Source: Hydractinia symbiolongicarpus
Lineage: Eukaryota > Cnidaria > Hydrozoa > Anthoathecata > Hydractiniidae
Length of the DNA: 64,000 nucleotides
Direction: 5' to 3'
Assembly: GCF_029227915.1 (NCBI RefSeq)
Contig: NC_079886.1
Location: 6,758,001 to 6,822,000 of the forward strand
Numbering within the stretch: position 1 is the first letter of the stretch; every line of letters begins with the position of its first letter. The position numbers and the translations under genes are program-made. The notes beneath the pieces are model-generated. The model searched no databases. It saw only the letters and a list, made by a program, of their open reading frames with translations, and had not been told where the DNA came from. Positions 35,470 to 48,452 of the stretch are shown piece after piece.

Positions 35470-38400
35470 TTACACCATGTGCGCTATGATAGGTTTCGTG
35501 TCGTCGAAACAAACATCTGCTGACGAATTGTCCGAACACTGATCGTCTATTGTATCACCATCCATTTCAGACATTTGTAACGGCATCTTAGACTCGTCCT
35601 TATAGTTCACGTTGTCAAAATTTTTATGACTATTTTTTCTAGTTTGATTACGAGGAGTGTTCGTAACGTATTTTACTTCGACGTTTGCTTTGTCGTCGCC
35701 GTCTTTGCTGCTAATTATTTCTGTCTTTGTTTCATAAGTCATTCTGAAGAAGAAAAAAGAAACCATGAAGATGAAACATGAATGCTCGCAATTTCAAGAT
35801 TACAGAAAAAAAGCAAGATAACAGTAGCAACAACAAAAACGAATACTTACTTTAAATCGAAACGGTTTCTTCGTTTCCTGCACAGCAGAATGACACCTAT
35901 TACTACAGCAATGAGAATAATAACAACAAGTGTTCCAACTGTATAAGTTACGGCGGAACTTTTGCGATTTTGTTCGGGGGGATTAATTACAGTTGGATTA
36001 ATTCCTTTCCCACAAAATTTTTCGTCTTCGTGCTCGGGACAGTCCGGTTTCCCATCACAAAGGGATGATCTGGAAATACACATTTGTGTCGACTTGCACG
36101 TGTATTGCTCCGTGGTGCATTTAACTGGTTTTTTGGATGGCGAAATCGTCGGAACAGTACCAGTTTTTACGCATGTTTTACCGTCTTTATCAAGCGTCAA
36201 GAGATCTGGACAATCACAGGAGTATTTCGATGATGCACTGATAAAGCAAAGATGAGTGCATCCGCCGTTGTTTACTTGACACGGATGAGAAACTAAAAAG
36301 AACAGGATTGGGTTAATAAACCAAATTTTTTCTAGTAAGATTCTTACAAAATGCATTCGATAAAAAAAAAGATTATATATTTTATTTTTTTGCCGATGAT
36401 TTTATAATGCAGTAAGAGCCAAGATGCCTCAAAAATAAGAGGATACAAAGCAAAAAGAAAAACTTCTTCGCATGTATTGCACATTTATTTTATCGATATA
36501 TTTTGCGATAGGTAATAACAAAAGCCATCACCAAAATGACAAGCTATAGTATAAAATAAAAAACTTACCTTGTTTTTGGACGAGTGGATGATACACATTG
36601 ATATCCATCGGTGCAAAAAAGCTTTCTTTAAATTGCGTCAATTGTCTTCCAGTGAATTTGTTAGCTTTGAACAATTTTTGTTCACTATAATCCGTCCAGT
36701 ACACATGATCTTCAAATACGGTTAATCCAAAAGGGCTGCTCAAATGTTTCACGATGACTTTTATATCACTCCCATCAATAGCACTCGAACAGATGTGTCT
36801 TCTCTTCAAATCTGTCCAATATAACCGGTTCAGGGTGTGGTCAATGGTAATTCCAGACGGCCAGGTGACATGTGACAACGTAACTATAGTCTTGCGATCA
36901 GTTCCATCTAAGTTAGCTCTTTCGATTTTAGGTGATTTTCCCCAGTCAGTCCAGTAAATAAGTCCTTTCTCAGGATATACTGCCAGTGCGCGCAGTTGCT
37001 GATCACTTGTAGAGTTTATCAGCACCTTCACGTGTGAACCATCGAGGTTTGAGACACTGATACGGTTATATACTGCGAATAAAAAAAGTATTGGAAACGG
37101 TATAAAAAAAGGGACGAAAACACGTACGGAAGTCAGATGCTTCTTGTCAATATACACTTACGAGAATCGCTCCAATATAACTTCTTAGCAATCCAATCAA
37201 TGGCCAAACCTTCTGGCTTATCAATTCCAGTATCAACTAAAACTTCAACTTTTCCATCGCCATTTTTGGCCGTACGACAAATTGTCTTGTTTACATTATC
37301 TGCCCAATAAACCATCCCTTTGTCAACGTCCAATGCAACTGCAACAGCACTTCTAGCATCTGTTATGATAGCTTTGTAGTCATGGCCGTTGGTTGAGATT
37401 TGGCGAATATCAAACCGATTAGAAAAAACCAGATAGGGAATGGGTGCTAGTGAAAAAATAATATTTTAAGAATCTAAATTATAATTAAAAAACAAAATAC
37501 AAAATAGTAATAATTCTGCCTTACCTTTAGCTCTGCATGTTTTTTTGTCAACAGGATCCAAAACATAGCCTTTATCACACTCACACGCAAAGGAGCCTTT
37601 ATAATTTACGCAAACTTGACTGCAGGTGCCAGGTATGAGACATTCATTCACATCGATGCAAGTTTTATTATCTCTTCCTAATGCATAACCCCGATTACAT
37701 TTGCACTCGTGACCAATAGCTAAGTCTTTACATATATGGCTGCAACCACCTTTATTCTTCGCACATTCATTCACACCTAAATATGACAAATCAATTTTTT
37801 GATGAACTACTCAGCAACAGGAAGATACAAACTGTCTTGAAGTATAAAGGGCAAACAAACTAGTAGAAAATGCATATTGATCATACCACAAGCATCTGAT
37901 TCATCATCTTTCATGGGACAATCTGCTTTTTTATTACACAATAAAGTACTGTCGATGCATTTCGAACTGTTCTTACAGTGGTATGTTTCTTTAGTACATG
38001 GTATAATAATATCAGCTGAAAAAGAACATCGAGTTTTCTAAATTTTTATGTAGAAAAAAAGGGAGAAACAATGAGAGGGATAAAAGTTGATAACAAAGTG
38101 TAAAAAATATATATAATATATATATTTATATATATTTTATATATATATAAAAATTTATATGATATCTTTTACTTACAGCAATTCTTCTCATCAGATCCAT
38201 CATGGCAATCACTTTTTCCATCACAGTGAAAAACACTGTCGATACATTGTCCATTTGAACATCTATATTCATTTTTATTGCAAGTGTTGACCTGGCAAAC
38301 CTCTTTTAACTCATCTTCGCCATTGTCACAATCTAATTCTCCATCACAGAGCCATGTATTATGTATGCATTTTTTTGTTGAGCTACAAGTGAACTCATAA

Positions 38401-41400
38401 ATTTTGCATGGCGCTTTCGTAGTGGTAGTGGTTGTTTCGTACTTTGTATATATTTTTTTAGTTGTTTGTTTTTTGGAACTTTTCAGAATTTTAGTCGTGG
38501 TGGTAGGTGCTGCTGTGGTAGCTAAAACATAATGTGTACAGTTATTTTAAAAGTCACGATGGAAATCATCTTTTTTAAGTGAAATTTTTCTTACTTGTGA
38601 CACAATCTTTTTCATCAGATCCGTCAAGGCAATCTGTTCCACCATCACATCTATATTCAGCTGCAATACAATGACCACTTCGAATGCACTTAAATTTATT
38701 TGCAGGACAACTTGCAGTACCTAAGATTTCATAAAAAAAAAGAAAATAAAGTATTTAACTTCGATTTTTCTCTAACGCATCTCAAAGAAGCAGGCTTTAT
38801 TGCAAATTTAATTTAAATATGCACCGGTGATTATTAGAGGAATGTGCATGGACTACACAAAACGATAATTGTTATACCCTACAAGGGACAAGGGCATGAT
38901 TCAATTGCTAGGTTCTAAATTTTCAGTTTTTGTGTTTTGCATTTAATTTTATACCAGCAATATAAAAATTTTACAGAGAGGGAATCTTATAGGATTATTG
39001 ACAAATCCCAATATATGGTACTTTATGATGAACCACATTTAAATATAGGTGGCTTATCCACAACTCCTTAAAAAAACCAAAAAAAAATGACAATGCATAC
39101 TTACTGCAGTTCTTCTCATCACTTGCATCTAAGCAGTCATCATTTTTATCACACACCCAGTCTTTAGATATACATCTTCCATTATCACACCTCATTTCAT
39201 CAGCATTGCATGTACGTTTCTCTGTAAAATGCAAGTATAAAATTACCATAAATTCTCAATAAAAAAACAAACTTGTGTACAAAGGTAATATTTATTTTTT
39301 TAGATGGTGTCAGCAATTTACAGAGTTTTTGGATTCCCTATAAACTTAGGAGTGTTTACTGATACAAATGCATAAGTTGTGAATATACTCACTGCAATCA
39401 CTCTCGTCAGAAGTGTCATTCTTTCCACAGTTGTGGTCACCATCACACACAAACGTCTTAAGAATACATCTGCCAGTGACTTTGCATTTAAAATCATCTC
39501 GTGCGCATTCATTGGACTTAACTACAATATATAACATACACATACAGTAATTTGGAATAAAAAAACAAATTAGAAAGCATTCTTTATAGATTATTTTGCT
39601 GAGCTTAGTGCCACAAAATTATGTGTTGAACTTTCTTTAAAACTTTTTGAAGGACTGAATATTTTGGGATGAAACATCCAGAAATAAAATAAATTACCAC
39701 AAAGCGGGCCGTCAACAGAAGATTCATCACTTCCATCCCCACAATCATCAGCATAGTCGCAAGTCCAGGACAGTGGCACACATTTACTATTTTTGCATTG
39801 AAAATTAGTGGATTGGTCACATTTACGATGCTTTTCTATGAAAAAAATAAATACACAATTACACTTCTTGAAGACATTTATGAAGGCATTTATTTTGTGA
39901 TATGGCCCAATTTGCTAAATTTCTAAGCCTGAAAATATTTTTTAAGAGAGTCACTAAGTCGTTGAACTTCCCATTTTAGAGCTGACAACTCTTCTCAAAA
40001 TATTGTTGGCATGCTTTTGTGAAACGGTTGAGATATTGTGGTTTAAAAGGTTGCTGTTAGAAATCCAATTCGCAGCCACTTCAATTGTATATAGCTTTAG
40101 GTTTGTTGTGTTTCAATTTTTGTTACCGGGTAATCTCTAGTTACCTACGAGAGGATGATGTCAGTTATTTCCATCCGTTTCGAAGTTATTTAGCCTTAAA
40201 CGAAAAAGTGCAATGTAATGGCTTCACTAATCTGATTGATGCCAATCAGCGCTATTTGTATATAATACGCACTGTTAAAATGGTAAGTTTGACGTTTAGC
40301 TGACGAGACAAAATAACATCTTTTACGCCAAAGTCACATTTGAAAGTAGCTTATTAATATAAGGTGTACAATTCACAAAAAATTGAAATAAAATATAACA
40401 TATTTTTGTTATTTAGAGAAATTAATACTTTCTATGTAATTCTTCTTAAGGCATTTGCAATGCAAAACATAGCTAAGTACAAGTTCTGAACATGTGGAAT
40501 TACGTGACATTTTTACAAACCATAATTTGAAACATGGTAATAAAATAACTGAAAAAATGCAACAAATATGCTCCTGCAAAAATGTTCGTATTTTGTCCTT
40601 CCTTCTTTGTTTTTTACGTTTACATACTACATAAATAAAATAAACAAATCATTTTTGAGGTTTAAAGCTTTAGTTTACACTAGAAAGTTTCATTCACTAT
40701 CTCAAATTTCTATCAATCAAGAATGTAAATAAACAAATTAATAAGTTTCATTTTCGTAGCATGTAAAGCCCTGGACAGACAAAATGTAAACATAAGTTTG
40801 TTTAGCCACATTTCATATTACAAATGAAAATTTTAATTATTAAAAAACAAAGCACTTCCATCGTACGATTTTAGCTACCTGGTGAGTCACAACAGTGCAC
40901 TGAGAAAAAACCGAATTATCTTTTTTAAACACCTGCATAAAATTAAACATTATTCACTGTCAATATATCTTACTTATAACAAGCAACTTAATAGTTTGTT
41001 ATTTTAAAAAAATCGTAAGATAAAAAAAGAGGCGGTGGCTATAAACTGACGTGATCTCTGTCATGCTTTAACCAACCCCAAAGGCCTATTTCATATTCTT
41101 ATACCTTGTGCTCACTTATTGTACTTTTTAGGAAGATTATTTATAATTTTTTTTTAAAAAAATCTTATGTGAAAAGTCTTTCATATGATAATAAATAATG
41201 AAAGAAAAACAGATTCATTTGAGTTTCTTTCTTGCAAAAAGTTTCTCTCCCTCCACACACCTCTGAAAATCGCGCAGATGTTCCGGAATAAAATTTCCAA
41301 CTTGTGATGATAAAAAAAGTTTTTCCTGGTCAGTGATTTAACAACATTCAAAGTAAACATTTAAATAGCGGAGTATGATGCTTTACCAAGCTTTCTAAAT

Positions 41401-42474
41401 TGAATTTAACTAAATTAAAAAAAAAAAAAAACCGAGAATAGTTTACAAAAAACAGCAAAGTATCAAAAAAGCCTGAATAAATATCACACTTGGTTTTTAT
41501 GTAAATAAAGTGGGTTGAAAAACGCGCGTTTTGTTGAGCATAAAAAAATGACTCAACTTTTAATGACACGTTGAAATTAACGTTATATGGTACGATACGA
41601 GCAACAAAATAATTACAACGCTGTAGGGAATATAAACTGCTGACTATTATTAAAATATGAAAGGAATGTCATCTCATTCATTGATAAATTTATTCCGATA
41701 GCGCTGAACATTTTAATTCATAGCTTGACTATGCTTCATTAACTGTAATTGAAACTAGATGCACGCAAAACCAGCTGTTTGAGCTATCACTACATAAAAA
41801 TAAAAAGCAAACTCTATTTTATTTTATTACTAGCTAGCTATATGTATAAAAAAATTAAAGAACGGTTGCTTTTTTTATAAGCTAGTTTTAATTTATGGTA
41901 TTTGCTTCTTAAGCGAAACTTTGTTTGGCAATATGAGGACATTTCGGCAAACTTACGAATTTTTTCAACTTTGCCAAAATTGTAAAAATTGTAGCAAAAT
42001 ATTTACATACTTCCATCACAATTCAGCTCGTCGCTTTTATCTCCACAGTCATCTTCTCCGTCACAGGTCCACGAACTTACGATACAGTTTTTGTTATGAC
42101 ACAAAAATTCTCCTTGATCACAAGTTCCAGGCAATGCTAAAAATCAAAATGTTTTAAATAGGCCTTAAATATAGACGGACATCCCTTCACGTCATGTTAC
42201 AAATAAATAAACAAATATATCGCTCATAGCTAAAGACAAACAGGATGCAATATTTGTCGTCTACTTAATTTTTGCCATAGGTGAAATTTTGCAACACAAT
42301 TAGAAAAAGGTATAGCTAGCTAAACATATAATAAGAGTACTAAGCTGTATAGCTGGAAGAAAAAAAGGAAAATATTTGATTGTGTTTAGGATTTTCTAAC
42401 TTACCATAGACGGACTTCCATTGCAAGCCAATAATAAATAATATGTATGACAACAACGTCTTAGTTCCTTTCAT
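35470..42474 (-). CDS. LDL-receptor/VLDLR-like endocytic receptor
   Basis: Thirteen GT-AG exons on the complement join in frame to 978 aa: 42405-42474, 42011-42136, 39698-39835, 39393-39521, 39105-39221, 38595-38720, 38177-38521, 37887-38015, 37525-37776, 37162-37446, 36569-37072, 35851-36292, 35470-35743. Order: signal peptide (residues 1-23), five LDLa modules, a Thr/Lys-rich linker, three more LDLa, two EGF modules (NECxxxxGGCSHIC, then DVNEC), a YWTD/YWAD six-blade propeller (about 478-740), a third EGF, an extra LDLa beside the membrane (about 799-834), one TM helix (about 858-878) and a 100-residue tail. LDLa modules have the six-Cys and acidic CDxxxDCxDxSDE pattern that binds Ca and ligand. 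Eight N-terminal LDLa match VLDLR rather than LDLR (seven). The tail has FDNVNY where LDLR has FDNPVY. Introns 1-11 are all phase 1. Start ATG 42474 is chosen for its signal peptide. Confidence 0.94.
35602..35619 (-). other. variant internalisation motif FDNVNY in LDLR-like tail
   Basis: The final exon encodes Phe-Asp-Asn-Val-Asn-Tyr (residues 930-935). The known LDLR coated-pit signal is FDNPVY, binding PTB adaptors such as ARH and Dab2. Here Phe, Asn and Tyr keep their spacing, but the Pro is Val. No canonical NPxY exists elsewhere in the tail. Confidence 0.75.
38103..38160. repeat. AT-dinucleotide-rich tract in LDLR-like intron 7
   Basis: An almost pure TATA/ATAT run lies in the intron between the LDLa exons 7 and 8, close to the donor of exon 7 (38176). 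It is low-complexity sequence only. Confidence 0.8.
39836..42010. other. LDLR-like intron 2 (2.2 kb)
   Basis: This is the largest intron of the LDLR-like gene, separating LDLa modules 1 and 2. I find no additional LDLa exon in it on the minus strand and no recognisable gene on the plus strand. Both flanking exons end in phase 1, so an alternatively used module would be tolerated, but none is seen. Confidence 0.5.
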
Positions 42475-45400
42475 ATTTTTTTTTAATTTTCCTCTGCCAC
42501 AACTAAATCTGAAGTCCGAATCATTCACAACCGCACTGGCTTCGCAAACCAACCCTTTCTTTTTCTAACGAAAATCTGATCGGCGTTTTGACCGAATCTC
42601 TTAAAAGGTTTTGATTGGCTAATTTCCCGATGGCCTGACTTTGAATGAATAAGAATACGGGGGTAAGGAAATCGACCATGGATTAAAGAATGGAAGTAAA
42701 TTAATCACGATCGACATATATTTTTTTAATATTTACATAAAACAACGTATAAAAAATTTTATTCACGAATTTCTACGTTTTTATTAAGTAATTTTATTTT
42801 AAAAAGTTACTAAAGGGAATGCTACTAGTTTTAATCACAAACGCCCGTATAACTCTCTATAACTTCATATATTCTGAATGTAAACAAAGCAGGTTTGGAG
42901 TAAAACACGTTGCATCAAAAACAAGGCTTTAATTTTTTTTCGCCTAGGGAAATCTTAAACATAAAACTTGTATGCAAGTCGTATTAATTTTTTTTGTTGC
43001 TATATGATATCGAAATTTAATAACTTTTCCTGCCAGGCGGACGGGCAACGTGTAGTTTCACCACGTTTTATTATTAAACATAAACATTGTAGTTCATTCA
43101 TAAATCAATCCGCAATTTAATTGTCGTGCAAATTTATGATAATTTATTATTAACCAATTCGTCCCCAGGAGTTATAGGTTTTTTTATGTACAGCATAAGC
43201 CGGCTGCAGGCTAACATTGTTCAACAACATAGGTGGCTGATATTCTGAAAAGTGTTGGCTAACGTTGGTGGTTAGGATTACACAAGCTGGCACGGTTTTC
43301 TATCGCCACCAACATTATTGCAATGAACATTTTAACCTCGCCCCGAAGGGATCCTTTTATGATACTCTGACGGGACGGCGGCTTCGTAGTAGCCCTTGTC
43401 AAGGCTGATGGAAATCACTATTATTTTGTGGTTGCTTATTAAATCAGGGAGAGGGGAAAGAAATTTATAATGAATGTTGGCGAGGACAGTTGCAGAACCC
43501 AGATGAGGGGAGTCGGTTTCCATGGATTTTGATCCTTTTGTTATGAGAGAAGACGGCGAGAAATATTGTTGGGAACAAGGGTGGGGGGATTCCGTTATTT
43601 TTTATTACCGTGTTTTTGTTTAAAATAAAAAAATAATACTGTATGCTTTCTTCCGATATTATTCCTTTCAGTGAACTAGGTGTTGCTAAATTCACAAATC
43701 AAGCTGGAGAGCTCAGATGCCAATACAAAAGGTAACAAGTCAATCACCAGGGCCTGTCGTCTATTTTCGTCTATTTTCTATTTTTATCGCCGGAAATTTT
43801 GCTAACACTTGCTTTAGACGTTTTATTTTGATTAAAATCCACTAATTTGGATAAGCCAAAAAGTTAAAAAACAAGTTTAAATAAACACCGTGCAGTGTGG
43901 CCATGAACGTCCTTGTCAAGTTCTGAACTGTTCTATGAAAAGTCAAATTAGTTCGGAATGTAGTTTCATCCACGAAAAGGCCACTTAATAATTATTACAT
44001 TTTAAGATTGTTATTGTCATAGAAAGTAACTCGGCTTAAGTGAACACAAATTTTTTTAAAAAGTTATTTAAAAAGTTATTTATTTATCAGGGAATATTTT
44101 CTAGTCATATAAAATAGTATTGAACGGTTCTTAACTTGAATGCTATTTTCTGACCTCAGAATTAATAATCCTATGTGTTCGTTTTAAAAGACCCTTATTC
44201 TGCTTAGATTGCCTAGATGGTATAAGTTGGGCACTGGTGGATGGCCTAACCCATTCTTTTTCCAAAACATGACGAACTTTTTATGACAAGTCAGTCTTTA
44301 AAAGAGATAGCGATCCAACTATGGGGCTGTTTTTGCTTGGTTTCGCCCGATTATTTTCTTGAGTCGTTAGGTTAAATAACTACAGGAACTCACTGACAAA
44401 AAAATTTTATCGGAGAGCTTCGCTCCATGCAAGTAAGCCATTGTTATGTTTAAAAACAATTTTTTCCCCGATTCTGTTTTTCATCGCATTTAAAACGAGA
44501 AACTTACTATGAAAAAATTTGTTTATTTATATGCTGCGAGAAAGAAAACTTTTTTTTAGGTCAAATCGTTTCTCTCAAACCTGCATTAATAAACAAATAA
44601 AAAAAATAAAAAATAAAACAAAGTGTCAATGAAAGATCTTCACATTCAAATTCCGCTGTCGGTTAGCCAACGTTTATTGCTACATCGCTATCTCGGCAGA
44701 AAAACATTACGTTCAATTTCGTACGTTTTTTTGGCGGGATTTTTCAAACGAAAACATCAAGTAGATTCAAAAACGTGGTGAAAGTAAACGAACAATAATA
44801 TTTTGAGACAAAATAAACATGAATGAAAGTGGTTAATAAATATGAAAGACAAACAAGAATTTGATCGTACGATATTTTGAGACTTCTTAGAATTAAACGT
44901 TTTAAAGTAGCAAGTTCAACTTGATCTCAGAGTTTTGTTCTCAATAAGGTTGACTTTTCTGGCACCACACTTTTAAAGCGCTCTCCCAATTTTTCTGAAC
45001 TTGCTATAGAGTTTGGCATCAAGCCTGGTACGCATATTATTATATTATAGACTCTATCTGACTTATTTCAATCATGAGAATTACTTTGAATATTTTCTGA
45101 GCATGTATGTTGTCAAAATTGTCCTACTACTAAGTTTGAAGTCATTTTTTTAATTTTTACTGAAGCTATGGGACTTTCAAATTTTGTACAATTTGATACG
45201 CTTGAACGACTCGGTGCAGGCGAAATAGGCTTAAATCACAAAGAGGAAGGAGAAAGACTTAGGATAGAGAGAAGGGTCAGAGACGTGTATGTTTACTGAT
45301 TGTAGGTTTTTATAAGAAAGTTTTAGATTTTGCGGAAAGTAAAGAACATGTAAAGAATTACCACGGACCAGCTTGGCGTTCAGGACAACTCGAATAACAA

Positions 45401-46643
45401 AAAACAAGAGAAAAAGCAGGGCTTTTCGTGGTTAGTCCCAAATTTCAATTACTATTTCCTCCCAAATTTAATCCCTTTATAAATCTGATCATATTTTTCG
45501 TATTTCATTGTTGAGAGAATTTTCTAATTTCACGATTTTGGAAGAAGAGTGTTAAAGAGTGCGTCAGCTGAAATTTAGATGTTCTCATATATATAAAAAC
45601 TTGTATAAAAAGATAATCACAGCACGCTTTTCTAAAGCTACACAAATCTCAAGTATTAACATCTTCAAAGTTGAACTGAGAATAAGTAATAACCCAACTT
45701 GTTTATATAAAAAAAAATGTTTAGCATACGCTTTCCAAAACAAAATATATTAAAGATAGATATATTAAAGATATATATGTATTAGATATATTAAAGAAAT
45801 AAGACAGATCTAGCAATAAAAAAGAAGTAAAAAGTAAGAAAACTGGTGTGGTGTGGTATTCTTAGATTGAAATATGTTGTAAAATTTCTCGAATTCGGTA
45901 TTATCCTCTCTTCTATTAAGTTACCAGGACAATCAAAAGTTTCGACAAAGTGGCCTGGTGACAAGGTTATGATCTGTACACTCTTTAAAGTAAAATTTAA
46001 ATTAATAAAATTTAAATTAAAAGTTATAACAGCGTCATAAAAAATCTTGCCAAAAATTCTGAGCTTTTAATAATCCAAATGGAATATTGCTGAATCCAAA
46101 GTCGAAATGTCAATAACTCTTGTGGATGTAAAAAAATATTTATTCAGCAAACGATGACGGCGAAAAGAATCAGTTCATGTTGCACGCCATACAAAAATAT
46201 ATTGATTTCAATTTTAGTACGTTTTTGCGGCTAAAGTTTGGTTCGCCGTAACGACATCCGTATGGCGAACATATTTTCCGGTCAAGAGCGGAAGTATTGA
46301 CTAAAAAGACAATAAAAACTGCTCTTTTTTCATCTCCAGTCCATTCTTTGTAAACTAAAAACATGCCAAAGTTCTTCGAATTAGAAAAGGGTATAACGTT
46401 GACAATAGTTTGTGTTTACTTGTTCCCCCGGATTTATTTTGAAACTTATTTTTGTTTTTTTTTGCTGTTAGAATTATTAGCCCCTCCTATCTGTTGTCTT
46501 TTGTTGCTCTCATCCTTTGTGTCAAGTCTGTTTGGAATATTGGTATTTACATATGCTTATAAACAAAAATACACTTAGAGTGCTTCAATGAAATCTTGCT
46601 GTCTGCCACTGAAACAAACAACAGATTTACGTAAATCTTATAT

Positions 46644-47676
46644 CAGTGCCGTAACCACACTTTTATTTTAGGGGGGAGGGGCTATTTAGAAAAACTACAT
46701 ATATGAATTCTGCTTTATATTGTGGCTACTCGAGGCGCCTCCATGGTGGGTGCCAATAAAGGAAATTTTCAAATTTTTACATTTCTAGATTCGCGGAAAA
46801 TGCTCTTCCAGACGTCAACGACCTCATGTTAAAAATCACAATAAATGTTTCGATATTTTTTAATTTAGAAAAGCTGCATTGTTTAATTGGCATCAAAATA
46901 TAGATAAAAATCTCCATCAGAAACCAAAACATAGAATGAGATACATATTTACATTACACGACTACAATAATATAAAAAATGATAAGAACACTTAAAATTT
47001 TAAGGGTGCTGGCACTTTTTAGAAAATTTACATCGCATTTGGACTTTTTAAAATGTGCTGCCAGCACCCTTAAAACATACAGTGATTTTTATAGTAATGA
47101 TCTGTGGGAAGGGTCCGAATATACCTGAACAACTTTCTCTCTTTTTATTAAATTCGTTTTATACTTCATATAAATTCATATTATCAGTGTATGATTTGTG
47201 AATATTTAATACCATCAGATTAATCATCCGTGTTCAGTGATTGTAGCTCAAAGGTAAGTTTTTACGCGTTTTAAAGCTGAAAAACATCGTTTGCTGACAG
47301 CATTTGTAGCAGGCATAGCTAACATCAGTTTTCCCACTTTTATAACTTCAGACAAACGTAGTTTTCTTGGGTATCTTACTTTTGGAGAAATGACACTAAA
47401 TCCGAAATTGTGAAAAATTTTGCTTAAAAACCCAAAAATTCAGAAACGTTATGATTTTGTTCAAATCATTAGCCCAGCTATCTATCCTAACAGCCTTCAA
47501 AGAGACTACTTTGAGGTGGCTGTAAATGCGAAAAAGTGGTTGGACAAATCTACTTTTTATGCAATTAATAACCTTGTCAAAAGTTTCTTTCTCTTTTTTT
47601 TTTTTTTAGGAAAATTATTGGGGGGGGGGGGGGGGGGGGACTCTGCCCCCCCCTCCACCCGGCGGTTACGGCACTG
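46644..47676. mobile_element. candidate hAT-like non-autonomous element
   Basis: CAGTGCCGTAACC at 46644 is matched by its exact inverse ending at 47676. G-rich runs follow inside both ends. TATAT flanks both sides (46639-46643 and 47677-47681), a possible 5-bp duplication. The CAGTG terminus fits hAT ends. The 1,033-bp interior has an inverted repeat (about 47000-47075) but no transposase. The AT-only flank makes the duplication weak evidence. Confidence 0.5.
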
Positions 47677-48424
47677 TATATACTCTAATACCGTAATGCT
47701 TCGAATTAACGCGCAGGGCTTTATTAAATTTCAAATTTTAGAAGGGGGCGTCCAGGGGTGTTTGTTAAAATTTTAAATTTTGGAAAGAAGAAGCCAAGGA
47801 ATGCAACAACATTTGATTGTCTTTAAAAAAAGGGTGTTCCTTTTGCACATATAGAAGTTTCGAGTGTTATCATTTCATCAACGAAGATCCAGACAACAAA
47901 ATAAGACCAGTTACTACTGGAACACGAAAAAGAGAAATTGACTTTTGAAGTACTGGCAAAATTGATTTTCATAACAAATTATAAAAGATACTTTGAGATT
48001 TAAGAGAATCTACTTGCCAAGCGGAAAGATAAGTTTAGAAAATATATCTACATAAAAAATTTTCAAATTTACAACAACGAAGCAAAATAGTTTTCTTTTT
48101 AACAGATGTTTCGTATAAACGTCCACATCTAGAGGGCGTTTTATTGGAAGGGGCGTTTATTTACAAAATAGATAAAAGTGTGGGGCGCTTTTTCCAAGCA
48201 TTACGGTATATGCTGGTATGCTTTGCCGCGTTACGTTGCGACATTTTACGATAAAAAAGGTGATAATTATTTTGACAAAAATTTAAATCTTGTCCCCAGA
48301 AAAGAAATAAGTAATTTACCCAACCAACGAACAAGGAGCTTTAGGCGTCACTGTTGTAAAACAGATATTTCGTCATAACTAAAATACTTTTCGCATGCTC
48401 CCTTATTCTAAAAAGGCAAAATTT

Positions 48425-48452
48425 GACCATAGTTTCCTTGGAAACTATGGTC
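48425..48452. repeat. 28-base perfect hairpin
   Basis: GACCATAGTTTCC, a TT loop, then the exact inverse GGAAACTATGGTC form a 13-bp stem. It is not followed by a coding gene and may be the remnant of a foldback element. Confidence 0.7.

Noticed and set aside
42475-42552. Upstream in-frame start of the LDLR-like protein (26 more residues)
   Set aside because: The extension is charged and Cys-containing and would bury the signal peptide. The ATG at 42474 directly begins a typical signal sequence. It cannot be fully excluded without cDNA.
45168-45299. 43-codon ORF with charged, protein-like composition (LERLGAGEIGLNHKEEGERL)
   Set aside because: Composition is suggestive, but it is short, with no homologue I recognise and no neighbouring exons that extend it.
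46363-46578. 71-codon frame with several hydrophobic stretches
   Set aside because: Leu/Phe-rich content is expected from T-rich DNA. No conserved motif or gene context was found.
47420-47776. 118-codon open frame
   Set aside because: It runs through long T and G homopolymers and overlaps the candidate transposon boundary. No domain or codon pattern suggests a protein.
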